A stretch of DNA of 64,000 bases from NCBI GenBank assembly GCA_963800235.1, contig CAWDAD010000001.1:1178001-1242000 (forward strand), read 5' to 3'. A program made the position numbers and the translations under genes. The notes under the pieces are model-generated. The model was not told the origin of the DNA and ran no database searches. It saw nothing but the letters and a program-made list of their open reading frames with translations. This stretch comes from CAVVNP01 sp963800235 (lineage in GTDB: Bacteria > Actinomycetota > Acidimicrobiia > Acidimicrobiales > Iamiaceae). Shown one piece after another: positions 25,516 through 34,606 of the stretch. Position 1 is the stretch's first letter. Each line of letters opens with the position of its first letter.

Positions 25516-28500
25516 TCACGGTCGGCCGAGCTCGACGTAGCCCCAGCGGCCCCAGCCGCCGTGGTTGTTCACGGCGACGCACCACTGGTGGCGGGCGGTG
25601 TCGGCCTTGGCCTTGGTGGGCCGGGCGACTTCTGGCTGCCGGACACCTCGATGATCAGGGTGCGGTCGACGCCGTCGGCGCTGGGGGACCAGGCGGACCA
25701 GGAAGTCGGGCACGTAGTCGTGGCTGCGGCCCTGGTGGACGTACGGGACCTTGAAGCCGAGGTGGTCGTTCTTGACGAAGGCGGCGCACCAGGCCGTGGC
25801 CCTCGAGGATGCCGGCCACGCCCTCCTCCCAGGTGTTGCCCTTCGGCGCCGTCGAGCACCACGTGGTTGACGTGGCTCTTGGTGGCGTCGATCACCATCT
25901 TGCGGGTCACGAAGTCGACGTCGGCGGTGGAGCCCTCGGGGTCGAAGCGGCTGAAGCATCGGGCAGCAGCACCTCGCGGCGGTTGCCCTCCTGCTGCAGC
26001 AGCACGCCGAACAGCTTCTCGGCGGCCGCGTGGCGGTTCTGGGCCGGCAGCAGCAGGCCGACGAAGGCGTCGTCGTCGAAGGTGACGCACGTCGTCGAGC
26101 CAGCGCTTGGCGAGCTCGCACCAGGCGGGGGAACAGCCACGGCCGCGCGGTCGGCCTCGTAGGCCTGGTAGAAGCGTGCGGCACCAGCTCGCCGGCCGAG
26201 CTCGTAGGCCACCTGCTGGGGCCGGGCGTTGCGGTAGCTGCTCGAGGTCGACCTCCTCGGCCTCGCCGACGATGCCGCTCGTTCTGCGACCCAGGTCGCC
26301 ACCTCGTTGCGGCTCGACGTGGAGGCGGGCGTCGTCGTCGAAGTCCTCGAAGAGCCAGCTCGTCGGGCATCTCGATGCGGTAGCCGTCGAGCTTGGGGAA
26401 GCTCGATCTCCAGGTCGTCGCGCTCGGGCAGGGCCTCGACCAGGGTCGACGGCGTTGCGGCGGCTGGGTCGGTGCGACCGGCCGCTCGGCGGGGATGAAG
26501 GCGAAGGGCACGCCGTAGACCTCGGCGTACTCGGGCTCGAAGCGGCCCGTCGTCGTTGGGGGCGTAGGAGCGGCGGCGCAGGCCCCGGCCGACGACCTGC
26601 TCGCACAGCAGCTGGCTGCCGGAAGGCCCGGATGCCCAGGATGTGGCTGACGGTGTTGGCGTCCCAGCCCTCGGTGAGCATCGACACCGACACCACGCAG
26701 CGGACCTGCTCGCCGAGCTGGCCCTTCTTGCCGACGGTGTTCATCACCTCGCGGAGCAGGTCCTCGTCGGTGAGCTTGTCGACGTCGGCGCCGGGGTTGC
26801 GGCGGCGGTACTCGGCCTTGAACGCCTCGATCTCGCCGGCGGCGGCCTGCTTGAAGTCGTCCTTCATGGCGCTCGCCGGACTCGAGGGCGGCGGAGTCGA
26901 TGAGGATGGTGCGGGGCCGGTCGAGCCACTGCGCCGTCGACCACGTTGGAGAGCAGGGCGAGCTCGCCCGGGCGGGCGATGAACGTCGCCGTCGTCGCGC
27001 TCGACCTCGGTGCCGGCGATCCAGTCGAAGACCAGCTTCGAGACGACGGTGTTGGGGCAGACGACGATCAGCACCGGCGGCGGCTCGCCGAGCGTCGCGA
27101 GGGTCGCGCTCCCACTGCGTCGAAGCGGCGCTCGTAGCTGCGGTAGAGGCTCTCGAGCGCGCCCTCGAGCGCCTCGGGCGGCACCCAGTCGTCGGCGACC
27201 TCGGCCTCGCGCTCCTTGCTGGCTTCTTGGGCAGCGTCGTCGCCGACGTGGTCCCAGAGGCGCAGGTAGGTGGGCTGGTCGCCGGCGGCGTCGTCGTCGA
27301 CCGGCACGCGGGGCACCTTGACGATGCCGGACTCGATGGCGTCCATCAGCGAGAAGTCGCTGACCACCCACGGGAAGATGAAGCCCTCGTTGTAGCCGGA
27401 GCCCTTGAGGTAGAAGGGCGTGGCCGACAGGTCGTAGACGACTTGATGCCGACCTTGCGCGGCGATGGCCTGCAGGCCCTTGAACCACACCCGGGCGTCG
27501 GCGTTGCGGGCCTTGTCCTCCCTGTCGGCCTTCTCGCGCGGTCGGTCGGGCTCGCCGAGCGGACTTGTCCTGGTAGCAGTGGTGGGCCTCGTCGTTGAGA
27601 GCACGACCGAGCTCGCTCTTCGCCCTGCCGGCCGATGAAGTCGCGCAGGACCCGGCGACGACCATGTCGTCGGTCTCCTTGAACGGGTCGGCGTGCCTTG
27701 CCGGCGTTCAGCAGCTTGCGGGTGTTGGCGGCCACGCCCTGGATCTCCTTGGCGTCGCGGAGCAGGAAGGTGTGGTAGTTGGTGATGACGATCTGGGCCT
27801 CGAGCAGGTGCGGCCACAGGTCGGTCGGGACCAGGTCGCGCTCGCGGTAGTAGTTGTCGCTCCTCGGCCGGGTCGAGCACCCGCAGGCGGTCGCGGATGG
27901 TGATGCCGGGGGTGACGACCAGGAACCGCTTGGCGAAGCGGGCGTCGCGGGGCTGACGCGACCTTGTTGATGGTCTGCCAGGCGATGAGCATGGCCATGA
28001 CGACCGTCTTGCCCGTGCCGGTGGCCATCTTGAGGGCGATGCGGGGCAGGCCGTCGTTGTGGAGGCGTTCTGCTCGTCGAGGCGGGTGCGGAAGTCCGGC
28101 TCGCCGTGGCGGCCGGCGACCTCGGCCAGGTAGATGGCCGTCTCGGCCGCCTCCCGCTGGCAGAACAGCATCCGGTCCTCGCGGACCGGCGGCGGCGCCG
28201 GCCCAGTGCTGCAGCAGCTTGCGGCTCATCGGCGTGACGCCCGGGTAGCCGCCGGCCCGCCACAGCTCGACCTGGTGGCGGATGTCGTTGATCAGCGAGT
28301 TCAGCTCGCGCCGCTCGCCGGTGACGTCGAAGTCGAGCTCGGTCTGCTCGACGTCGTCCGCCTCACCTTGGCCTTGCGACCCTTCGGCCCTTCCGGGACG
28401 GGGCGATCGGGATGAACGACTCGCTCGGCCGACGACCCGGGCAGACCTCGCCCGTGGGGCCGTTCGGACCGATCTCGAAGTGCCGCTCGGGCGGGTCGTA

Positions 28501-28563
28501 GGGCGAGTTGAGGATCGGGTTGCCCAACACCCCCGTGCTCGATCCGCTCTCCCCCGACACCAC
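25516..28563 (-). CDS. DEAD/DEAH-type restriction endonuclease subunit (BPTD_3080-like, type III-like Res); many indels
   Basis: ATP-dependent restriction subunit with helicase motor and nuclease domain. It opens with GNPILNSPYDPPERHF, then GYPGVTPMSRKLLQHW and FCQREAAETAIYLAE, the signature opening of this family. Walker A is MATGTGKTVVMAMLIAW, followed by FLVVTPGITIRDRLRVL and IVITNYHTFLLRDAKE. Later blocks are VVYDLSATPFYLKGSG, MLTEGWDANTVSHILGIRAF, FPKLDGYRIEMPDELA and a C-terminal end at GGWGRWGYVELGRP. About 1,000 residues, the normal size. At least a dozen frame changes occur, most explained by one inserted base (often G after C or C after G) or one lost homopolymer base. It could be a true pseudogene, but the preserved order and sequence favour assembly error. 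Upstream partner of the methylase, same strand. Confidence 0.78.
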
Positions 28564-28622
28564 CAGACCACCGACTCTAGGCCGTCGGAGCGGCCCGCTC
28601 CGGGGGCGACCGGCGCCCTGCC

Positions 28623-28958
28623 CTACTCGCCTGACTGCCGGAAGCGGCGGTCGAGCAGGACCAGGCTGTCGAGCTCGTCGGGGTCGGCGCCGGGGCCGTA
28701 GGCCGAGGCGATGACGCCCTTCACCCCGCAGGCCGGGCAGCGCACGGCCAGCACGATGGCCTCGTCGTCGGGGTTGCTCTCGCCCTCGAAGCGGAAGACC
28801 TCGTCGACCACCACGTCCTCGACCTTCTGGTCGACCGCGCAGCCGGCGCAGCGCACCACCCCGGTCCCGAGGGACAGCGACCCGGTGTAGCCCCGTCCGG
28901 CCAGCAGGCGTACCGCTTCGACCACCGTGTCGGGTGCGTCCTCGTCTCCGGCTGCCAC
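28623..28958 (-). CDS. Small zinc-ribbon-like hypothetical protein
   Basis: 111 residues. Two Cys pairs, CAGC near residue 37 and CPAC near residue 74, look like zinc-ribbon knuckles separated by a beta-rich segment (VVVDEVFRFEGESNPDDEA). No catalytic motif is seen. Similar short proteins occur in actinobacterial genomes without assigned function. It lies between the restriction subunit (upstream of its start by 60 bases on the same strand) and the LpdA-like gene. The intact frame and GC-rich third positions support real coding. Confidence 0.6.
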   Translation of the reverse strand: MAAGDEDAPDTVVEAVRLLAGRGYTGSLSLGTGVVRCAGCAVDQKVEDVVVDEVFRFEGESNPDDEAIVLAVRCPACGVKGVIASAYGPGADPDELDSLVLLDRRFRQSGE

Positions 28959-29084
28959 GCCGCCACGCTACCGGCGTGGGGCCGACCGACCCGGCCGGGT
29001 CACCGAGCCGGAGCCCCGGCCGGACCGGCGTCGGACCAGGCAGGCGGCGGGCAGGCGGCGGGCAGGCGCCGGTGCGGGGTGCGG

Positions 29085-30449
29085 CTACTCGGCGGCCTCG
29101 GCGAGGGCCTCGGCCAGCGCGGGGTGCACGAGCAGGCTCTCGTCGATGTCGTTGACCCGCAGGCCGGCGGTGACCGCCAGCGCCATCACCGAGATCAGCT
29201 CGGCGGCGTTGGTGCCCACGATCGAGCCGCCCAGGACCACGCCGGTGGCGGGGTCGGAGATGATCTTGACGAAGCCACGGGCGTCGTCGTTGATCAACGC
29301 CTTGGCCGAGGCGGAGAACGGCACCTTGGTCACCCGGATCTTGCGGCCCACGGCGAAGGCGTCGGCCTCGGCCAGTCCCACGTCGGCGATCTCGGGCTCG
29401 GTGAAGATGGCCGACGCCGCCTTGTCGTAGTCGAGGTGGCGGTGGGCCCGGCTGTGGCCGCCCATCACGTGCTCGGCGATCTTGCGGCCCTGCATGGCCG
29501 CCACCGACGACAGCGGCAGCTTCCCCGACAGGTCGCCGGCGGCGTAGATGTGGCGGACGTTGGTGACGCAGTGCTGGTTGATCGGGATGTAGCCGCTGCC
29601 GTCGCTCTCGACCCCGGCGGCGTCGAGGCCGAGCCCCTCGCTGTTGGGGATCGAGCCGATGGCCAGCAGGGCGTGGCTGGCCGAGACGTGGCGGCCGTCG
29701 TCGCAGTGGACGACCACCCCGTCGTCGCCGACGTCGATGCCCTCGGCCCGCGCCCCCTTGAGCAGGTGGACGCCCCGATCGAGGAAGTTCGACTCGAGGG
29801 CGGCGGCCACCTCGGGGTCCTTGAGCGGCAGCACCTGCTGGCGGCTGACGATCAGGCTGACCTCGCAGCCGAAGCTGGCGAACATGTGGACGAACTCGAC
29901 GCCGGTGACGCCGGAGCCGATCACCACCAGGTGGCTGGGCAGCTCGGGCGGCGGGTAGGCGTGACGGGTGGTGAGCACCCGCTCGCCGTCGACCGACGCC
30001 CAGGTCGGGATGCGGGGCCGGCTGCCGGTGCTCAGCAGGACGGCGTCGGCCTCGAGGGTGGTGGTCGAGCCGTCGGCGTGCTCGACCTCGACGTGGTGGT
30101 CGTCGACCAGCCGGCCGGTGCCCTGCACCAGGTGGACGTGCTGGCTCGACAGCAGCTCGCGCACCGAGTGCTCGAGCCGCTCCTCGATCGACGCGATGCG
30201 GTCCTTGAGGGCGGTGAAGTCGAGCTCGGCGTTGACGTGGTGCAGGCCCATGCCCGGCGCCCGGCCGATGAAGGACATGGCCCCGCCGGTGGCGATCATG
30301 GCCTTGGAGGGGATGCAGTCCCACAGGTGGGCGGCGCCGCCGATCACGTCGCGCTCGACCAGGGTGACCTCGGCACCGAGGCGGGCGGCGTGGGTGGCGG
30401 CCTGGTTCCCGGCGGGGCCCCCACCGACGATGACGAACTTCACGGCCAT
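29085..30449 (-). CDS. lpdA: NAD(P)H dehydrogenase, LpdA-like pyridine nucleotide-disulfide family flavoprotein
   Basis: FAD enzyme of 454 residues with the overall fold of lipoamide dehydrogenase. FVIVGGGPAGNQAA starts the FAD domain, VVIGSGVTGVEF is the NAD(P) motif, and IYAAGDLSG is the second FAD motif. The redox-active disulfide is incomplete: where the family has CxxxxC, this protein has GGAAHLWDCIPSK, so the first Cys is Ala. Loss of that Cys is also found in mycobacterial LpdA (Rv3303c), a NAD(P)H-quinone reductase, so a quinone or dye reductase or transhydrogenase-like role is likelier than disulfide reduction. The C-terminal interface domain is complete. Confidence 0.88.
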   Translation of the reverse strand: MAVKFVIVGGGPAGNQAATHAARLGAEVTLVERDVIGGAAHLWDCIPSKAMIATGGAMSFIGRAPGMGLHHVNAELDFTALKDRIASIEERLEHSVRELLSSQHVHLVQGTGRLVDDHHVEVEHADGSTTTLEADAVLLSTGSRPRIPTWASVDGERVLTTRHAYPPPELPSHLVVIGSGVTGVEFVHMFASFGCEVSLIVSRQQVLPLKDPEVAAALESNFLDRGVHLLKGARAEGIDVGDDGVVVHCDDGRHVSASHALLAIGSIPNSEGLGLDAAGVESDGSGYIPINQHCVTNVRHIYAAGDLSGKLPLSSVAAMQGRKIAEHVMGGHSRAHRHLDYDKAASAIFTEPEIADVGLAEADAFAVGRKIRVTKVPFSASAKALINDDARGFVKIISDPATGVVLGGSIVGTNAAELISVMALAVTAGLRVNDIDESLLVHPALAEALAEAAE

Positions 30450-30483
30450 GGCCTCACGCTAGGGCGGGCCGCCCGGGGCGCCG

Positions 30484-31278
30484 CTACAGGTCGGCGCTGC
30501 GGTCGATGGCCTCGGCGGCGCCGTCGTCGTCGACGCCGGCGACGACCAGGTCGGCCCCGGCGACGACCTCGGGGTCGGCATCGCCCATGGCCACCCCCAC
30601 CCCCACCGCTCGCATGGCCGGCAGGTCGTTGTCGCCGTCGCCGACCATCATCGCCCGCCCGACCTCGAGCCCCAGCTCCCGGGCGACGGCCGCCACGCCC
30701 GACGCCTTCGACACGCCCTCGGCGATGAGCGACACGAAGGCGGCGTCGGGCATGAGCGGCGAGGTCGCCCCCGAGGCGCCGGTCCCGCTGGGCGCGGCGT
30801 CGATGGCGGCGCGCATCTCGTCGATCGGCACCACGAACTGCACCCGCACCACGGCCCCGTCGAGCGAGTCGAGCGGACGGCGCTCGAACGGCAGCCGGAG
30901 GAGCCCGGCGTGCTCGACCGCCAGCCGGTGGTCGCTGTCGACGGCGTAGTCCTCCCACGTGTACAGCTCGACGACCCAGCCCCGCGCCTCGCCGACCTCC
31001 AGGCACGCCGCCACCACGTCCTCGCCCAGCGCCTCGACCCGCACCTCGCCCGAGGACGGCCGCCAGAGGGCGGCGCCGGTGTGGAACACGTGCCAGCCGT
31101 CGGGGTCCAGCTCCTCGGCCCACCCACGGGTGGGTCCGGCGGCCAGGCGGGCGGTGCACTGGGTGAGGCGCTGGCCCCGCCGCCGGGCGCGCTCGGCGGC
31201 GGCCCACAGCGCCGCCGAGGGCTCGCCGGCCGAGCCCACCATGGTCCCGTCGACGTCGAGGCACACCAGCGGCAGCAC
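30484..31278 (-). CDS. HAD-superfamily (Cof-type) phosphatase
   Basis: Cytosolic phosphatase of 264 residues. Motif I is CLDVDGTMVG (nucleophile and acid Asp). Motif II is the T of LTQCTARL, motif III the Lys in SKASGVAAVA, and motif IV is MMVGDGDNDLPAM. The large middle cap is of Cof (C2) type. Substrate is unknown; such enzymes act on sugar or nucleotide phosphates. The gene starts close to the FetAB-like pair on the same strand but there is no clear functional link. Confidence 0.85.
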   Translation of the reverse strand: MLPLVCLDVDGTMVGSAGEPSAALWAAAERARRRGQRLTQCTARLAAGPTRGWAEELDPDGWHVFHTGAALWRPSSGEVRVEALGEDVVAACLEVGEARGWVVELYTWEDYAVDSDHRLAVEHAGLLRLPFERRPLDSLDGAVVRVQFVVPIDEMRAAIDAAPSGTGASGATSPLMPDAAFVSLIAEGVSKASGVAAVARELGLEVGRAMMVGDGDNDLPAMRAVGVGVAMGDADPEVVAGADLVVAGVDDDGAAEAIDRSADL

Positions 31279-31353
31279 GGGCGAGGACCCTACGGGCTGA
31301 CCGACGCCGGCCCCGACGCCGGACCCGCCGCCGGTGGCCGCCCGGGTCGGCGC

Positions 31354-32178
31354 TCAGACGTTGGTGCGGGCGATGCGCACCAGTCGGTGGTCCGGCGTGA
31401 ACAGCCGGCGGGTCAGGCCCAGGGCGACGACGGTGACCGCCGCGGCCTCGGCCCCCAGCAGCTCGAACATGACCGCAGCCTGGATCTTCACCGCCGCCGC
31501 CGGATCGACGCCGGCCAGGATCAGGCCGGTCATGGCCCCGGGCAGCGCGACCAGCCCCACCACCTTGGTGCGCTCGATGGCCGGCAGCAGGGCGGTGCGC
31601 AGGGCCGAGCGCACGTAGGGCCGGGACGCCTCCTGCCAGGGCTGACCCAGCGCGAGCCGGGCCTCGATCTCGGCCCGCTTGTCGGCCACCTCGGTGACCA
31701 TCCGGCGACTCACCACCACGCTCGACGCCAGGGCGTTGCCGACGATCATCCCCGACAGCGGCACGACCGTGCGGCCCTCGAGGGGGAACACGCCGAAGCC
31801 GATCATCACGCCGAGGCCGACCACCGCCGCCGTGCCCACCGACGCGAACGCCAGCAGGCCCGCGCCCGGCACCTCCGGCACCCGCGACCGCACGGTCACC
31901 GCCGCCACCACCACCATCACCAGCACCCAGGCGAAGGAGATCGCCACCGGTCGCGCCGGGTCGAGGATGTAGGCGAGCACCGCACCCACCGCCAGCAGCT
32001 GCACGAGCGCCCGCACCGACGCCCAGATGATCGGGCGCTCGATGCCGAGGCCCCGGGCCAGCGACAGGACGACCGCCACCACCACCAGCACGACCGAGGT
32101 GGCCAGCCCGACCCAGCCGATGTCGGTCTCGCCCCCGGTCGTCCGGACGCCGGCCTCCACCAGCCCGAGCACGATCAC
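31354..32178 (-). CDS. fetB: ABC transporter permease, UPF0014 / FetB family
   Basis: Integral membrane protein of 274 residues with about seven hydrophobic helices, for example VVLVVVAVVLSLARGL and FAWVLVMVVVAAVTVR. Conserved family segments include PLSGMIVGNALA and PGAMTGLILAGVDP. In E. coli FetAB exports iron and relieves peroxide stress. It starts at GTG 32178, overlapping the stop of the ATPase gene. The iron role is by homology only. Confidence 0.85.
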   Translation of the reverse strand: MIVLGLVEAGVRTTGGETDIGWVGLATSVVLVVVAVVLSLARGLGIERPIIWASVRALVQLLAVGAVLAYILDPARPVAISFAWVLVMVVVAAVTVRSRVPEVPGAGLLAFASVGTAAVVGLGVMIGFGVFPLEGRTVVPLSGMIVGNALASSVVVSRRMVTEVADKRAEIEARLALGQPWQEASRPYVRSALRTALLPAIERTKVVGLVALPGAMTGLILAGVDPAAAVKIQAAVMFELLGAEAAAVTVVALGLTRRLFTPDHRLVRIARTNV

Positions 32179-32840
32179 CGACCGTCACCGTCCTCGGTCG
32201 GCTCCGCCGCGCCGACCCGACCGTGGGACAGCTCGACGCGGTGGTCGCCGATCCGCCGGGCCTGGGTCGGGTCGTGGGTCACCCACAGCACGGCCACGCC
32301 GGCGTCGGACTCGGCCCGCACCGACCGCTCGAGGGCGAGCACCGTCTCGGGATCGACCGACGAGGTGGGCTCGTCCATCAGCAGGACCCGGGGCGCGGTC
32401 ACGAGCGTCCGCGCCAGACAGGCCCGCTGGGCCTCGCCGCCGGAGAGGTCGTCGCCCACCCGCTCGAGGAACCCCGCCGGCAGGCCCGCCCGCTCCACCG
32501 CCGAGACCAGCTCGCCCTCGTCGGCCCCGGGCCGGGCCAGCGCCAGGTTGTCCCGCACGGTGCCGGGGAACAGCGTCGGTCGCTGGAAGACCATGCCCAC
32601 CTCACGGCGGAGGGCCAGGGGGTCGAGCTCGTCGAGGTCCCGCCCCCGGTAGCGGACGGTGCCGGAGGTGGCCACCTCCAGCCGGTTGCAGAGCCGGAGC
32701 AGGGTGGACTTGCCCGCCCCCGACGGCCCGGTGAGCACCGTGACCCCGGCGTCCTCGACGACCAGGTCGACCTCCTCGAGCGCCACCAGCGGGCCGAACC
32801 GCACGGTCACGCCGGAGAACGTGAACAGCGGGCCGGGCAC
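32175..32840 (-). CDS. fetA: ABC transporter ATP-binding protein, FetA-like
   Basis: ATPase of 221 residues. Walker A is GPSGAGKST, the Q-loop is MVFQRP, the signature is LSGGEAQR, Walker B is VLLMDEPTSSVD, and the H-loop is in WVTHDPTQARR. It has a GTGA overlap with the fetB-like permease, so the two form one transporter. Start is taken as GTG 32840; no in-frame ATG lies nearby. The short size and partner match FetA. Confidence 0.87.
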   Translation of the reverse strand: MPGPLFTFSGVTVRFGPLVALEEVDLVVEDAGVTVLTGPSGAGKSTLLRLCNRLEVATSGTVRYRGRDLDELDPLALRREVGMVFQRPTLFPGTVRDNLALARPGADEGELVSAVERAGLPAGFLERVGDDLSGGEAQRACLARTLVTAPRVLLMDEPTSSVDPETVLALERSVRAESDAGVAVLWVTHDPTQARRIGDHRVELSHGRVGAAEPTEDGDGR

Positions 32841-32888
32841 CGTCGCATGCTGGCACGGCGTGGCCCGGTGGGGGCAGGGGGCGTCCCT

Positions 32889-34586
32889 ATGCTCGCCCCA
32901 GTGGGGAGCGAGCTCGAGCTGCGGCGCGCCACGCCGTGGTCGAAGCTCTGGCTCCCGGTCCTGGCCGGCGTGCTCCCGGTGCTGGCGGTGGCGGGCTTCG
33001 AGCTGGTCCACGTGGGCCAGGCCGGCACCCCCGACGCCGACTGGGCCCTGATCGCCACCGACGCCGAGCGGGCCCTGCACCTCGACCTGGCCGTCGGCCC
33101 CTACTCGCGCTTCGGCTTCCACCACCCGGGCCCCGCCCTCGCCTACTGGCTGGCCCCCTTCTGGTGGGCCTCGGGCCGCCACTACGGCGGTCTGGCGCTC
33201 GGGGCGGCGGTGCTCGGGGCGGTGATCCTCGCCACCATGGTGGCCGCCGCCGGGCGGGCCGCCGGTGCCCGGGCGGCCTGGGCCACCGCCGCGGTCGCGG
33301 TGCTGTTCTCCTTCACCTACGGGCTGGGCCGGCTCCCCGAGCCGTGGAACCCGGCCGCCGCCATCCTGCCGCTGGCCGCGGTCGGGGTCGTCGGCGCCGC
33401 CCTCGCCGCCGGTCGTCGCTGGTTCCTGCCGGTCTGGGCGGCCCTGGCGACCCTGGCGCTGCAGGCCCACGTCGGCTCCACGGTGGTCCTGGCCGCCGTC
33501 GTCCTCGCCCCGCTGGTGGTGGGGGTGGTCGCCGAGCGCCACCGGCTCGGCCGGTGGCTGGCGCCGGCGGGGGTGGCGGTGGTCGTGCTGGCCGGGCTGT
33601 GGATCCCGCCGCTGGCGCAGCAGGCGGACCCGCCGCCGGGCCGCGACGGCAACCTCACCCAGATCTACGACTTCGTCACCGACGGCCCCACCCCGCAGCA
33701 GACCTGGCAGGAGGTGCGCGGCCCGCTCGAGGTGCTCGCCCCCCTCACCGTGCCCCACTTCGGATCGCTGCTCGGCGGCACCGCCCGGGGGGTCCTCGAC
33801 CCCCGCCCGGTCGACGACGTGGTCCTGGTGGTGCTGGCCGCCGGGCTGGTGGCCGCGGCCGTCGCCGGCAGCCGGGGGCGGTCGCCGTTCCACCTGGCCC
33901 TCGGCGCCGCCGGGTTGCTGGCGGTGCCGGCGACCATCGTCGCCGCCTTCCGGGTCGTGGGCCCGATCTACCCCTACCTCGCCTTCCCGGCGGTCTCGGC
34001 CGGCCTGCTCGCCTGGATCGCCACCGCCTCGACCGCCGCCGAGTGGGGGCCGGCCGTCATCGATCGACTCCGGCGCTCCCTGGCCGGCTCGGGTCCCCGG
34101 GGGCGCCACGCCCGCGGCCGTGCCCGCCACCGCGCCGCCCACCGGGCGCCCGGGGAGGTGTCGCCGGCGCGCACCGCGCTCCGGCGGGCGCCGGCCGCGC
34201 TCGTCGTGGTGGCCTCGCTCGTCATCGCCACCGGGTGCCGGGACCTGGTGCCGGCGGCGACCGAGCGGAGCTCGCCGGTGTCGGCGCACCTGGGCGCCGA
34301 GGCCGTGCCGATCCTGCGGAGCCGCCACGTGCACCGGGTGCTGCTCGACATGAACCAGCTCCAGTGGGAGATCGGCAGCGGGGTGGCCCGCTACCTGTCG
34401 GCACGCGGCTTCGAGGTCACGGTGGTCGGCACCTGGCGCTCGACCTTCGGCGACGGGAGCCGCCGGACCGGCCGCGAGCAGGCCCGGCTGGTCGTCACCC
34501 CGACCGGCGTCGCCTACCCGACGAGGGACGGCGACCGGGTGGTGGCGTCCTACGCCGGCCGCTCGCTCTGGCTGGGCCGACCCTGA
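32889..34586 (+). CDS. Large polytopic membrane protein, GT-C glycosyltransferase-like
   Basis: 565 residues with ten or more hydrophobic helices. The first loop after helix 1 carries a conserved-looking GFHHPGPALAYWLAPFW segment with aspartates before it (TPDADW, IATDAERA), as in GT-C enzymes where a loop Asp acts on polyprenyl-phosphate sugars. A soluble C-terminal domain begins near residue 420. The gene at 38798-41180 encodes a protein with the same layout and a matching NHPGP loop, so the two look like distant paralogues. I cannot name substrate or linkage. It is divergent from the FetA-like ATPase by 48 bases and followed by the mutase gene. Confidence 0.65.
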   Translation: MLAPVGSELELRRATPWSKLWLPVLAGVLPVLAVAGFELVHVGQAGTPDADWALIATDAERALHLDLAVGPYSRFGFHHPGPALAYWLAPFWWASGRHYGGLALGAAVLGAVILATMVAAAGRAAGARAAWATAAVAVLFSFTYGLGRLPEPWNPAAAILPLAAVGVVGAALAAGRRWFLPVWAALATLALQAHVGSTVVLAAVVLAPLVVGVVAERHRLGRWLAPAGVAVVVLAGLWIPPLAQQADPPPGRDGNLTQIYDFVTDGPTPQQTWQEVRGPLEVLAPLTVPHFGSLLGGTARGVLDPRPVDDVVLVVLAAGLVAAAVAGSRGRSPFHLALGAAGLLAVPATIVAAFRVVGPIYPYLAFPAVSAGLLAWIATASTAAEWGPAVIDRLRRSLAGSGPRGRHARGRARHRAAHRAPGEVSPARTALRRAPAALVVVASLVIATGCRDLVPAATERSSPVSAHLGAEAVPILRSRHVHRVLLDMNQLQWEIGSGVARYLSARGFEVTVVGTWRSTFGDGSRRTGREQARLVVTPTGVAYPTRDGDRVVASYAGRSLWLGRP

Positions 34587-34606
34587 GCCGCCCTAATCTC
34601 GGGGCC

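Noticed and set aside
28363..30324. Minus-strand 653-codon frame spanning three genes
   Set aside because: It is a shifted frame through LpdA and the zinc-ribbon gene; only its last 60 codons coincide with the true N terminus of the restriction subunit.
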